NCBI GenBank assembly: GCA_035235625.1
Contig: CP141143.1
Location: forward strand, 41,339,178-41,403,177
Reading direction: 5' to 3'
DNA: 64,000 nt
Source: Saururus chinensis
Taxonomy: Eukaryota > Streptophyta > Magnoliopsida > Piperales > Saururaceae
A model generated the notes under the pieces. The model was not told the origin of the DNA, did not search any database, and saw only the letters and a list, made by a program, of their open reading frames with translations. Made by a program: the position numbers and the translations under genes. Below, one piece after another: positions 11,949-24,172 of this stretch. How positions within the stretch are numbered: the stretch's first letter is position 1; every line of letters starts with the position of its first letter.

Positions 11949-12348
11949 GGGAAATTATTTAAATAATATTAAAAAAATAAATAATTACTAAAATCCCGAA
12001 GAGAAAAAATAATTCCCAAAAGGGTGTCCGTTTTGGCCATGTAGGCACTAGCCAAACACTAGCATGCATATGATTTTTTTTCTTTTCAATTTTATCCTTT
12101 TCAAGGACGAAATCAGTATAATGTCATGATTTTGTCCTTCTAAAGAGAGGACAAATCATTTATGAAGAGATGAGATTTCATCCTTCTAAAGGACGAAATT
12201 TAAAAAAGAATTAAAAAAAGAGCCACACAGGCACCCTTGCTTAGCAAGAGCCTACGTGGCCATAATAGACACTATTTGGGGAATTATATTTCTCCCTCCA
12301 TAATTTTGGTAATTATTTATTTTTTAATATAATTTAAATAATTTTCTC
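11949..12348. mobile_element. MULE-type MITE (400 bp) sharing ends with the 42-52 kb MULE
   Basis: Left end GGGAAATTATTTAAATAATA and the reverse complement of the right end, GAGAAAATTATTTAAATTAT, are inverted repeats continuing inward for ~100 bases (ATAAATAATTAC, AATTCCC, GGCCA.GTAGGC). The outer bases match the MULE termini at 42006 and 52434. The middle carries the same ATTTCATCCTTCTAAAGGAC-type units as the MULE ends. No transposase is present. A 9-bp duplication is not clear, partly because the left flank is simple sequence. Confidence 0.75.
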
Positions 12349-12499
12349 TAGAGGGGAAAATTTAATTTATATTTTTAGGAATCTTTTATTATAAATTATA
12401 TTCTAAAATTTTAAAAAATTCAAATAAATATAGATTAACGACGCTTAACATATGAATATGCATTGCTACTACTTAGGGTACTAGCAACTAAGGCTACAT

Positions 12500-12665
12500 C
12501 TGGGTTCAATTTTAGGTAGTTCCAATAGGAACCCAACTGAACCAAATTAAAGAACTGAGATACAAGAACCAAACCGAACCGAAAAACAAAACCAAAATAC
12601 AAAACCGAAATATAAAAAGCACACCGAACCGACATAAGAACCAAAACCAAATGAGGACCAAACAT
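12500..12665. repeat. AACCGAACCG-rich degenerate repeat
   Basis: Repeated ACCGAACCG, AACCAAA and AAAACCG words over ~160 bases, like the subterminal parts of many plant hAT elements. A related stretch lies at 15090-15225. No termini assigned. Confidence 0.4.
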
Positions 12666-12699
12666 TTTAATTAAATGACTTAAATTAATCAAAATTAAA

Positions 12700-13490
12700 T
12701 AAAAAAGCGAAATAAAAAAATCATGCAAGGCACAGAAAAGTCCAAATCAGTTACTCCAACTTGCAGACAATTTAATGAGAATTCCATAAAAATAAAATAA
12801 TTTGAAAACTCCAATCAATTATTCATGTAGTCTCTCCCATAGCCTCTATGAAATCCACATGTTATTAGAATATGCATGTTGATCTGCCTGCCTATTTTCG
12901 TTGGTGACAGCACCAGTATTTTTGACAAAATCAAAACTAGCATTCTGAGCATTGACACCTCTCCCTACTCCTCTTAGTCTCAGCACGCAATACACCCGAA
13001 ACCCCCAACATACAGATTCATCTTCCTCCCCACCGACCCCCACAACATTCCCCTAGATAATCCACCCAGACCTAGATACAAAAATTCACAAAGGACGAGC
13101 AGAAAATAAAAAAAAGAAAAACTTTTTTCAAGCAACAAAAACAAAAAAAATTCTTCACCAAACAGTGCAGAAACTTCAAAACAAGTTGAGAGACCAAACC
13201 GAAGCGCAGGGAAGGCATTACACACCTAGCGAACAAGAACCCTCCCACTCGTGCGCGATTCAAATCAAATAACAGTAGAGACTGGCGAAGAAGATGAAGA
13301 GAACGACAAGAGCAAAATGAGGCGTTGGTGGGCTAACGGGGGAGAAGATGGAGCCTTGGAGGAGAGGAAGATCTGTAACATGGACCTAGGGTTAGGAGCA
13401 ACCGATATGCATCTTTTAACACCAAACCTCTTCGAATGAGCTTTAGCATTCACTTGCAGAGCTTCTTCCCAGCATGAGGCTTGGCGACCA
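12700..13490 (-). other. Unassigned stretch with possible gene-fragment character
   Basis: On the minus strand from ~13490 down there is a mildly GC-richer section with an open frame (13265-13573) containing SKRFGVKRCISVAPNPRS and a Ser-rich tail, followed by a T-rich segment like a leader intron. The frame runs into family C repeat DNA upstream, so it is not a complete gene. It might be a gene fragment captured by a transposon. I do not recognise the product. Confidence 0.25.
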
Positions 13491-13499
13491 GGGCAAATC

Positions 13500-13860
13500 A
13501 CTAAGTGTAAGATTCCGATTGAGACTTTCAGAGTATGTTCTGAGTAAGACTGTAAGTGTAAATTTTTTAGCAAGACTGTAAGAATATGTTTCTGAGTAAG
13601 ACTCTAAGAGTATCTGTTGAGCAATACTGTAAGTGTAAGATTTTAATTAAGACTATAAAAGTAAGTTCTGAGTAAGACTCTAAGCATATGTTTCTAAGCA
13701 AGACTGTAAGAGTAAAAATTTCACTACGATGGTGCAAATTAAGACTATGAAGAATATTTTGAGTAAGACTATAAGTGTAAGGATTTAACGAGTATGACTG
13801 TAAATATAACAGTAGATGTAAAGATATTTGTACATAGATTATGTGACTGTTATGATTTGT
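13500..13860 (+). mobile_element. Fragment of family C (3' minisatellite part)
   Basis: Repeats GAGTAAGACTGTAAGAGTAT-type words and then CACTACGATGGTGCA, matching the order in family C copy 3 at about 29780-30080 (GGCACGATGGTGCA). Only ~350 bases of the family are present, ending at the CT tract. Confidence 0.6.
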
Positions 13861-13865
13861 ATGCT

Positions 13866-14675
13866 TTTATCTCTTCACTCTCTCTCTCTTCCTCTCTCTA
13901 CCTCTCTCTCCTATCTCTCTGCTCACTCCCTCTCTCCCCTCTCTCCTCTCTCTCTCTTCTCTCTACTCTCTCTCTACCTCTCTATCCTCTCTCTCTTCAC
14001 TCTCCCTCCCTCCCTGCCTCTCTTCTATCTCTATTCTCTCTCTTCACTCTCTATCTCTTTTTCTCTCTCCTCACTCCCTCTCTCTTCCTCTTTCTCCTCT
14101 CTTCACTCTCTCTCTCTTTGCTCCCCCTCTTTCACTCTCTCTACCTCTCTCCCTCTTCACTCTCCCTCTCACTCTCTCTCTTCACTCTCTCCCACTCTCT
14201 CTCTCTCCATTCTCTATTCCTCTCATCAACCCTCTTTCTCTCTCTATCTCCTCTCTCTATCTCCTCTCTCTAGCGCTCCTCTCTCATCCTCTATTCTCTC
14301 TCTCCACTCTCTCTCTTCACTCTCTCCCACTCTCTCTCTCTCCACTCTCCATTCCTCTCATCAACCCTCTTTCTCTCTCTATCTCCTCTCTCTAGCGCTC
14401 CTCTCTCATCCTCTATTCTCTCTCTCCACTCTCTCTCTTCACTCTCCCTCTCACTCTCTCTCTTCACTCTCTCCTATTCTCTCTCTCCACTTTCTATTCC
14501 TCTCATCAACCCTCTTTCTCTCTCTATCTTTTCTCTCTAGCTCTCCTCTCTCATCCTCTATTCTCTCTCTGCTCTCTCTCTCTCCTCTTTCTCTCTTTCT
14601 CTCCTCTCTCTAGCTCTTCTCCCTCATCCTCTCCTCTCTCTTTCTTCTTTCTCTCTCTCTTCTCTCTCCTCTCTC
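13866..14675 (+). repeat. Long CT-rich tract with ~140-bp higher-order repeats
   Basis: About 800 bases of CTCT, CCTCT and TTCACTCT words. ATTCCTCTCATCAACCCTC recurs at 14216, 14351 and 14496, so blocks of 135-145 bases were duplicated within the tract. Open frames of 159 and 261 codons across it are purely compositional (Ser/Leu). Confidence 0.9.
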
Positions 14676-14689
14676 TTGGTTTAGATATT

Positions 14690-15080
14690 ATATTTTAAAA
14701 ATAAAAAAAATTAATATAAAATGTATTAGTGACAAATATTTATATTCTTTGCTAATACCTAAAGTACTAGCAACACAATTTATTAAGTATCGTTAATATA
14801 TTTTATTTTAATTTTTTTATTAATTTTAAAATATAATATAGCATAAAAAATACTAAAAAAAACTAAATTCATTTCTTCCCCCTCCATCTCTCCTCTCCTC
14901 CGGTTGTCCTCTCTCTAGCTCTCCTCTCTCAACCTCTCTTCTCTCTCTCTCGTCTTTCTTTCTCTCTCCCTTCTCTTTCTCTCTCTCCTCTCTCTATTTT
15001 ATTATATGTTATATTTTAAAATTATTAAAAAACTTAAAATAAAAAGTATTAGCTACACATAGAAAATTTTGATGCCAATA
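14690..15080. repeat. AT-rich and CT-rich spacer with CACTA-like words
   Basis: 14690-14860 is AT-rich with TATTAGTGACAAA and TACTAGCAACACAA words, and 14876-15000 is a second, shorter CT-rich tract. No gene is present. The words resemble the CACTA-like subterminal DNA at 11104. Confidence 0.4.
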
Positions 15081-15089
15081 GGGTTGCAC

Positions 15090-15225
15090 TAAAAAATCGG
15101 AACCGAACCGAACCGGGTAAAACCAAACCGGAATTTAGCAGTTCGGTTTTGGTTCGGTTCTTGAAAAAAAATCGAATGAATTTTGGTTCGGTTCGGTTTT
15201 AAGAAAAAATAAACCGAAACCGAAC
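15090..15225. repeat. GGTTCGGTT/AACCGAACC degenerate repeat
   Basis: AACCGAACCGAACCGG followed within ~60 bases by TTCGGTTTTGGTTCGGTTC and GGTTCGGTTCGGTTTT, so the segment contains inverted copies. It resembles hAT-type subterminal DNA and lies just before the truncated start of family C copy 1. Confidence 0.45.
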
Positions 15226-18200
15226 TGATACATCTACCCATATAAAAACCCTTGTTTTCACCCCTCCCTAACCCTAACTTCATATTCCACCCAGACAACG
15301 ATTCTCCCTATACTTCAGCATATCCATATTTATAATTGACCTCGATATTTGTGACCGTAGAGTCGAGAGTGGTGTTTAGTTGCAAATCTTGGGCCTCGAC
15401 ACACCACATAAACTTTTGGCACCAAAAATGGGAGAGAAAAGAAAGTGGAGCAAAGCGAAGGAGAAATGGAAGAAAGGAGAGAAAAGGAAAAAAAGAGAAA
15501 AAAAATAAAAATAAAGGGAGCGGATTGGGCATGGAGCACCCAACTCATTGGGAGCAGAGGGAAACCTTCGCCCCATTCTCTATGATGCTAGAGGTTGCAT
15601 AGCCGCTAGCCGTCGGCTTTCGCCATGTCAACCTTGGCCTGGCTACGTCACCGCAACCGATTCCCCAGGCTTGCCACCAGCTGTCCACCCCCCTTGTTTT
15701 TTTCCCAATTCTACCTAGTGAATCGAATTCTCTGGTTTTTGCCCCAATCCTCTGCCTACTACATGACCTCTAGCTCGCCGCCATAGCTCCTCCCCAACCA
15801 AGACAACCTCTGGACACCACTGTCCTAGCCTTCCCGCCCCTCCTCGTCCATGAGGTAAAACTTTGTCATGCCCCCCTTTTCTTTTTTGTCCCTGTGTGTT
15901 GTGGCTGCTGGTGGCCAGCCACTGCTAACTAGCCTTTGGCCTCACCTCGGCCCGGCGATGAAAAGGCCACCACCCTTGGCCCAAATTGTAGCCTTCCCCA
16001 CCCCTTCCCTACTATATTCCGATCTAGAAGGAATTCCCTGTGAATTTTTCTGTGGTTTGTTTCCATTGTTGTTCGTAAATCATCGATTGGCCTCTGGGCT
16101 GCCGCCTTGAGCCAACTATAGTGAGGGGATGAGGTCTGACCTCCTTCACCCCAATCAGTTCTGATCCGCTTGATTGGCTAACCCATAGTGGAGTTAAGTT
16201 TGCTCCTTTTTCTATGGTAGCGTCTATTTTCTGGTGCCAAATGTTGGAAGGTATTGGGTCCACGCCCACTTGACTTGCAGCAATTCGACAATTGCTCGTT
16301 CGTTGCCATCTCCCAAGTCCAACCGCTGGCTCTATCTGACCATTTGTGGCCCAATGATGAGTCTCTGCCGCCCCCACTCGGCACACTGTTGCCCACGACT
16401 AATTTGATCCATTCATTTCTTCTGACATGCGGTTCTGCAACCACCGACGTCGGCCAGCGGACAGTTGTGACCCCATCTTGAACAAACAATGGTAAGGGGC
16501 TACCATTCCCAGCCTCCCCTACATGCCTTCTGCCCAAACCAGATGCCCCCAAACTTTGGCGTATGTCTCCGACTGCTAAAGAGGGCCCTGCTCTAGCCAA
16601 GGACCAACCTGTCTAGCTTGGCATTGCGTGGACTTCAGTTGCATGTTAATTGATGTGGGCTTTGCCCCGGCCCAGTGATGGCAACGACCAACAATTTTGG
16701 CCCGATTCGACCTATTCACCCCTACTTTTTGTTACAAACGACCTAGAACTTGCAGGAAAGTCCCCGGTTCCCTATCTTCCAAGGGGAAGAGCATTGTTGG
16801 CCACTGGCCTAGGGCTAGCGAAGGCTTGACCACTGTCATGCCCATAACCTCCACTGTAAGCCATGCTTCATGCACAGCCACCCACTCAATGGATTTGGTG
16901 GTGGGTGGCAATTGGAGATGTCGCCACCTTTGTCAACCACCTCAGGCCCTTAGTGACTTCAACTTTTTCTTAGAGGACCGCCACTAGTGAACCCCACACC
17001 TTCCGTGACCAGCCACCCAAACCCCCTAAAAGTTCACCTTTTTAGGGTTTGGCCATGACAACATGTGCATATGTTGTTCGATAGCCAATCCAACTCATGA
17101 GTGGTTAGTTCTTGCTCCCACCAGCCTGAGTCACTTTGCGACCCACCAACAATCTATCCTCCTCTTATGGTTCCCCTTTTACCACGTACGCTTGTGTAAC
17201 GTGTGTAGTTTAGGTTAAAGGCACCGCCTTCGCAGCATATGATGATTGAACAACATCACCACTAGGAAATATGGCCGCTAAAGCGCCCCTCTGTGTCTCC
17301 AATGTCCGTGAGTACACAACCAAGCCCTCCACCATGTTGTGAGGCTTCGACAATGCGAAATCATTGCCATTGGATGGGGTCCGCGGTCAATTTTAACGTC
17401 TTGTGGCCAACAAAGTGTTTTTAGTAGTTGGCCGACCTCCAATTAGTCACCTCTCATTTTGTTGTCGCTTTTGGCATTTCTAGTTACATGACCTTGTGCC
17501 CTGCCACCCTAGTGTGCCCAATCTTTTCCTTCAAGTGAAATTAGACCAACCTTGTAGAGATTAATTCTAGAGTCTTTCAAAATCCTCAGGACAACAACTC
17601 TCTCAATACAATGCTTTTGGCTGCCTATTCTGCCATCAACGCTACCACTGTCATGTGCTTGCCATCAAATTCTCATGGATTATGAGGCAGGGGAACTTGA
17701 ACTCATAATTTGATGATAACATGCTTTGATTGTGTAGTAGTATGTTAGAAGTTAGTAATTTAATGCTTTACATGATAAATGCTAATTAAATGAGCATGTT
17801 TATGTATGTGAATTATGTGCATGTTCCTGGAGACTAAGGGTATGATAGTAGGTGGTTGATGAATCATATGTTTGTGAGTTGAGCATGTGATAGGTCTTTG
17901 TGTGGTCGATGGGCATGGGCATGGGCATTTGATGGGATGTTTGTCAAATGGATGTTTCATGGACTTTGATGGGGAGATTACTGGCCACAGAAGATGTAAG
18001 ATTGGCAAAGAATAGATTTGATGTGATTAGGGGATTGATTTGGAGTAAACCGGTTGGTACATTGGAACGACGAGCAGGAGATGTAGGGGATGAACGAATT
18101 TGAAGTCTTAAGGTTCAGAACGCCTTTAGGGGATTGTCAGTTAGTAGGATATAACAACATAATTGTGCATGCATAATGTACATAATATGAATTGTAATGA

Positions 18201-19154
18201 AAGAATAATCAGTAACGAATTAGTAAGGGTTTTATGACAGGAATTAGGTCATAAGGATTTTATTTGAGGAGTTTGAGTAAGATGTTTTGGTTTTAAGGGA
18301 GGGTGCAGGACGTAAGGTTGTAAGTATATAATGGTAAGCATATGCTAATATGGAGATTGAGTTTGACAAGTCAAGCTATGTGGAGAATTGTAAGATTGTA
18401 AGGTAAAAGTGACTTCTGAGTATGGAATAGATGAGTTAAGTTGAAGTACGTTACCCTTGCGGATTAAGGCTTCAGAACAGGTGTGGTATTAGCATGGTCG
18501 ATTGAAGATTGTAAGATGGAAGTAGTTTCGAGCATAATTATACATGCATAACTTAATTAATATGAACTTGAATTGTAAGTAACCCCAATTCTATAACGTT
18601 GTGAGTTTGAGATTGAGGGTTTCAACGAATTGAGTTCCTTGTTTGAGCTAGTCCATAAGTAATCGACTGAGCATTCTTCCAGGTCTAGCCATGGTGTAAT
18701 CTTGCAGGATTTAGTCTTGCTGCTGTATTTCGGCCCAAACGTTTGATGCTCTGTTGAGAAGGCTATAAGCTTTCGTCCTTCATGCACATTGTATGTCTTT
18801 TTGCCTATAGATTACACAATATGTTTTGCACAAGAGTGGCACAATATGTTTTCTACCCTTAGTTGGCATTGTATGGCATTAGAGAGCGGCCCTTTGCACG
18901 CTCAAGTAAGTAGTATCATGGACCTACTCTTACTTGTTTGATCCTGTGCCCCATGAGCATAGGTATGCCTTGCCTTCGAAAAAGTCCATGACATCTAGTT
19001 GCTTCCCAAAGGTTAAGGTCACACCCCAGTGGCATTCCCTTCCTTTCCGATGCTGAAGCTTATTAATTATAATGAGCTTCAATTGTCAATAGTATGTATA
19101 CAACAATAAGAGTAAGTTATATGTATCAAATTTTGAATAAGCAGTATGTGTAAG

Positions 19155-22100
19155 TGTAAGATCCCTAAACTTGAACTGGTTTAAATTCATTATGTTTAAT
19201 TGCTTTTGTGTGGTTTAATGTCTATTTTGATCGGTTCTGGAGTATTTTCAAATTTTAAGTATTTTCCAAAGGTTTTAAACAAAACTATCTTCACATTTAT
19301 GGGTTTTAAGTGAATTTGAGTTAATTGTGAATTTTTGGGAAGTTTTAGAATTTTCACGAATTTCTCATAAATTAGGGTTTGGCAGGATCCCTCTGTGGGC
19401 CCCATGGTCGAATTTGGGTTTTTGGTCCAAAATGTCCTAAACAACAAAGTAAGTCATTATAAAAAATTTCAGAATTTTCTAGTCCTAATTAGAGTTTAAA
19501 TGGACAAAATACCTACTTTTAGTTAGAAATCATATTTATACCCCAAGGGTTAGTTAGGTTTACCCCATTCCTTCCTATAAAAGGAAAGGGGTTGAGCCCT
19601 TCCAAATTGGGAATAGGCTATGCATGGGTGTTTAGAGCTTAATCCCCAATTAGGCCCAAAGAGGAAGTGATTAGAGGTATGTTCTTCCTTAATATATGCT
19701 TAATTATTAGGGTTTTTCCTAATCCTCTCTAAGGGCTATTTGGGTACTAAATTAATTCAATAATGAATTAATTCAAAATATTCACTGTCGAATGTGAATT
19801 ATGTTTGGTAAGAGAATTTTTTAGAAAAAATTCAGATGTCACGTCAAACCCAATTTTAAAACTTTAAACTAATATAACTCTCTCTCGAACACAAATATTC
19901 ACATTCTTCATACCATTACATTTCTAAATTCGAGCTCTATCAAACAAGATCCCACAAGGGTAGATAATTTTAAATTTTTAAAGTGGGCCCTACCTATATG
20001 GCACATTTCTCGAGGCTCAAATCGATATGAAAGATAACTATTGAAAAATAATAAAATCTGTAATTTTCAAAATGGGGACTAAGAGACTGAATCAACTGTG
20101 ATTCAATGATTCAGGCTGATTCATGCTTGAAACAACTGAATCAACTTCAATACTGGATTTTTAATTCTGCGCAGCTTCTACACACACAAGATTCTAAAAA
20201 TTAAACCCTGAATTGAGGCTAAATCAACTAAATCTTTGGACGATTCAATACCCTTCCTCCATTGAATCCGATTTCAAACCATTTAATCATTGTTTTACTC
20301 CTCTATTTTAAACCCTAACCTTCAAAAATTCAATTTTATGCCTCCTAAGCTCTAGATCTAGGGTTTGCTTTATGATTTTCAAAGTTAAATCGAGTTTAGA
20401 TGTGTATTAATATAAAAATCATGCTTTTGGAAGGTTTCGAAGGTGATTGAAGGAATCAAACTCAAATCAAGCGGAGAGGTAATGGGGTTTCATCTCAGCC
20501 ATAATATGTATGCAAATCTCAATTTTTATGTGTTTTGATTGAATGGGTTTTTTACTTAAGGCTTTAATGGTAGATTTATAAAAAGTTAATCTTTTGCCTT
20601 GATTACTTAGGGTTTTGATTTGAAATAAGTTGATTTAATGTTCTGGAATGTTTAATTTTATTTTGATTGTATATGAGGCTTGAAATGAAGATTTTAAGCT
20701 TCATTAATGGTGTTTCGGTTTTGAATTTTGAAAGGAAGAAGAAGACCTCGATCTGCCTTATTGGCGATCGATCGGGCCAAGTTGCCGATTGAACGGCCTG
20801 GTAGGCTGATCGAACGACTACACGGTAGATGCGGCCCTTTTTGGTTTTTTGATTATTTCAGTATTTTTTCTCCCAATTGTTGTTTCTAATTTTTATGTGG
20901 TGTGTTTTCAGCTAGAATAAACTATTGGAAGGGTATGCTATTTATGTTGGGATTTATGAAGCATGCTTAGGTACTATGTAGAATTACGTGATTATGGTTA
21001 GACATGTTAGCATGATTATCTTGATTCTATGATTTATGAAATTCTCATGTTTGAGCATGGATTCTAGCAAGGTTATTGTATGACAATGATATGATATGTC
21101 ATCTTATAATATGAATGAATTGTGGGTGAATGGTGATAACATGTTTTAATTTCATGTGTAGAATAATTATGCTTATAAGAGTTGAGCATTTGATTTCATA
21201 TGAAAGAAATGACGATTTATGATAGATTTCACCCATGATTTCAATTGGCAACTATGATTAGATTTTATCAAAGCATGTGTGTATTACCTTATGAGCTATT
21301 GTCAAAGAATGGCTATGTGGTTAGAGATTTTATGAACACACATATGTGGGATATTTATTATGAAATCGTGGTTATTTATGATTCAAATATGATGCATGTG
21401 GGGACTGATGGGAGCATGTTCCATGTGTTGGAATTCACGTAGATCTTGCTCACAGATGTATCATGATTTCATGCATCATGGAATGAACTTCATGAATGAG
21501 ATTCTACCGATGTTTAGTTGTGATTGATCGATTGTATGTAATGATGTTAGATTGCGTGCTGGATTAATGGATAGTTGGCTTAATCGCAACTTGGTTGGTC
21601 CGAAAGGACCTGATTTCAATTTAAGTTCCTATATGGAACATGGTTACTCCCCGGGTTGAGTCGATCTAAGTTGAGTTGAGTCGATTTGAGACATATGGAG
21701 ATGAGGGATGGACTCATCTTGCGGTTGAGATTTATTGAGATAGTCACATCTGAACACTGAGCATCCAGAGTGGTACGCCACCGTGCACCAGCTACCACGT
21801 GTTCTAGGTTCTATATGAGGGAATTTGGACTCTCCCCACTACAGAGATGTCCTAGGTGAACACATTGCTCTAGGTTCCCTTTGTGGGAATTTAGACTTTC
21901 TTGGCCAAAATTATCTTGGGCGAGTAGACCTGCTCTAGGTTCCCTTTGGGAATTTGGACTTCCCATGTGGATTGTCCTGGGTGAGCAGAGGGGCTGACTA
22001 CCCCTACACTTAGTTCCTGTGAGGGATTTGGATTGTGTCCAGAGTAGGCAATGCCCTAGGTTTCCGATTAAATTGGACCACGTTTAGCCTTTGTGGCAAT

Positions 22101-23327
22101 GATTGTGTTCACTCCTTGATAGAGGCATTTACCATTTGTTGATAATGCATGTGTATGAGATAATATTATGCCAGATTACATAGGTTGTGTTGGGATACTT
22201 AAGATTATGTGACACATGTGGATGTGGTTTATTATGCATGATTTAGAATAGTGTGATTGATACACTTATTGTGCAGGGTGAATGAGTTATGAATGAACAA
22301 TATGAATTTGCATTATGTGATTATGTGGGATTGAGACACTATTATGCATATTTATGTGATATGGTTTTATGATTTGAATCATGTGATGAAGACACTATTA
22401 TACTGGTTTATGAGATATGAATGCATGATTTGAATTGTGTGATGGAGACACTATTATGCAGGTTTACAGATATGAATGCATGATCTGAATAGTCTGAATG
22501 AGACACTATTATGTAGGTTTATGTGATATGGTCTCATGATCAGAAAGTGTGTGAAAGACACTTCTTATGCAGTTTATGTGTGATGTTATGCTTGAATTGA
22601 TTAGATGTGAGCTATAACCTGTGCAGGATGGATGTTAGGTTATAACTTGATCATTTATGTCTTGACTTTGATAGGTGTGTCATATGCATGCTAGCTCTTA
22701 TGTTTATAGATAAATAGGGGTTTAGTAAGGGAATGATCAGAAAAGGGTATACCATGTCAATTATGAATCTGAAATGCTATATTGTCATGTCATGATGGTT
22801 TTCTTATTATTGTTGTTGTATTCAAACCTTACTGAGTTTTATTAACCCCACTTTTGGTGTTTTTGTTTTGGGGTTGCACTGCGTGAGGTGCAGATGTCCA
22901 AGACCCTCTGTATGAGGAACGGTCGGGGAGAGCATGGGATTAGGCATGGATGTCTCTAGACTTTGTGATGTTGTTCTGATTTACTCTATTCTGATAATAG
23001 AACATCATGTATGCTGGTTTTGGTTTCAGACTTGTGTACATCTTATGTTTTTAGATCTGTTTGATACATTATGATTCGAGCCTTGTGTGTTGGCTCAGGA
23101 TTCTAAGTATGTGGGTATAAGACTTGTGATTAGTTCAGAGTTAAAGTCCTCTTTTGTTCTACTTATTACTTTTGCTCAAAGTAGTGCGTAACTCCACTAG
23201 TTAAACTGCCCGTAGGAGGGGCTAAGTCTTCCGCTATCCATTAATATCTTTCAATTCCATCGCCTCGCGCACTTGACTGGCCCTTGGACCGGGTTCAGCT
23301 CGGGTCGGGCAGTGCCAGGGTGTGACA
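19155..23327 (+). mobile_element. Solo LTR, family B copy 2 (4173 bp), nested in family C copy 1
   Basis: Starts TGTAAGATCCCTAAACTTG and ends CCAGGGTGTGACA. Flanks are GTAAG (19150-19154) and ATAAG (23328-23332), a 5-bp duplication with one mismatch. TATA box TATAAAA at 19576-19582. The last ~70 bases (CCCTTGGACCGGGTTC, then GGGTCGGGCA) match family B copy 3 almost base for base. It lies within family C copy 1, so it is the younger insertion. No second LTR or coding domain. Confidence 0.9.
22190..22600 (+). repeat. ~57-60-bp minisatellite inside family B copy 2
   Basis: Successive units carry GAGACACTATTATGCAGG and GATATGAATGCATGATTTGAA words, about six to seven units. Position within the LTR corresponds to the arrays of copies 1 and 3, but the unit sequence is copy-specific. 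Confidence 0.8.
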
Positions 23328-24172
23328 ATAAGATTAAGAGTAAGTGTAGGTTTGAGCTTCTAAGGAAGACAGTAAGAGTACGTTTATGAGTAAGAGTAAG
23401 ATTGTACGAGTAAGGTCATACAAGTAAGTTCATACGAGTAAAGTCATACGAGTATGGATATGTTGTAGGTGTAAGTCTATGATTGTACGAGTATGTTGGT
23501 AAGACTTTGATTGAGAGCGTAAGTGTAAGAGCATGGCATAAGAGTAAGTGTAAGTTCAGCTAGTATGATGATTTGTGTGTGAGACCCTATTTATATTTCA
23601 TATCTTTCTTACTTCATGTGTGGTTGCATGAATGCTTCTATGTATAAACATACAAAGTTCATTGATTTATTTTCCTTTACTGAGTATGAAAATACTCATT
23701 TACCCTATTTTTAGCCCCTTGGTTTAGAAACTTTTGCAGGTTGATTGATAGCTTTTTGGATTGGACTATTCCCCATGGTTGACCATTCTTCTTTGACCTT
23801 GAGTACATCGAACTTGTAGTGAGGCTATGTGGATTTTGGTACTACGATCTCATGTATTGATTAAGGTAAGAGTTTAAATGTGTTATTTTTCTAGACTTGT
23901 GCATGTATGTATGATTTAGACCTCGGACTATTGAAGAACTTATACTTAGAGAGTCCTGGGATATATTTGTTTTTAAAGGCCATTGCCATGGCAGGTTTCA
24001 TTTTTTATGCTTTCGTTTTAGGTCACACTTGAGAATGTTGGTTTGTTGTAAGATGGTTTAACTTAGAAAAATTGTTTTCACATGTTTTGAATTTTGTTGT
24101 TTCATTTGATTTACATTTGTATTTTGAAATAAAATTTTGAAGTAAATGTAAGGAAAAACCTCAGGCGTTACA

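Larger units (their letters stand above)
15311..24172 (+). mobile_element. Family C copy 1 (5'-truncated LTR-like element), split by family B copy 2
   Basis: From ~15311 the sequence follows family C copy 3 (CTTCAGC.TAT, then CGTAGAGT.G.G.GTGG.G.TTAGT). It runs through the GC-rich part (15600-17650) and the TGAGCTTCAATTGTC block, and ends GGCGTTACA at 24172. The first ~100 bases of the family are missing. Without the nested 4173-bp insertion (19155-23327) the length is ~4.69 kb, close to the 4622 bp of copy 3. No retrotransposon domains occur. Frames of 80-140 codons in the GC-rich part are not conserved and are not called genes. Confidence 0.8.

Noticed and set aside
13794-14613. Open frames of 159 and 261 codons, Ser/Leu-rich, membrane-like
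   Set aside because: They are produced by the CT microsatellite tract. No codon bias, domain or conserved frame.
15090-15225. Telomere-like or satellite array from GGTTCGG words
   Set aside because: Words are irregular, in both orientations and over only ~130 bases, so closer to hAT subterminal DNA.
16024-16600. 120- and 140-codon overlapping frames on the minus strand
   Set aside because: GC-rich part of family C copy 1, not conserved between copies.
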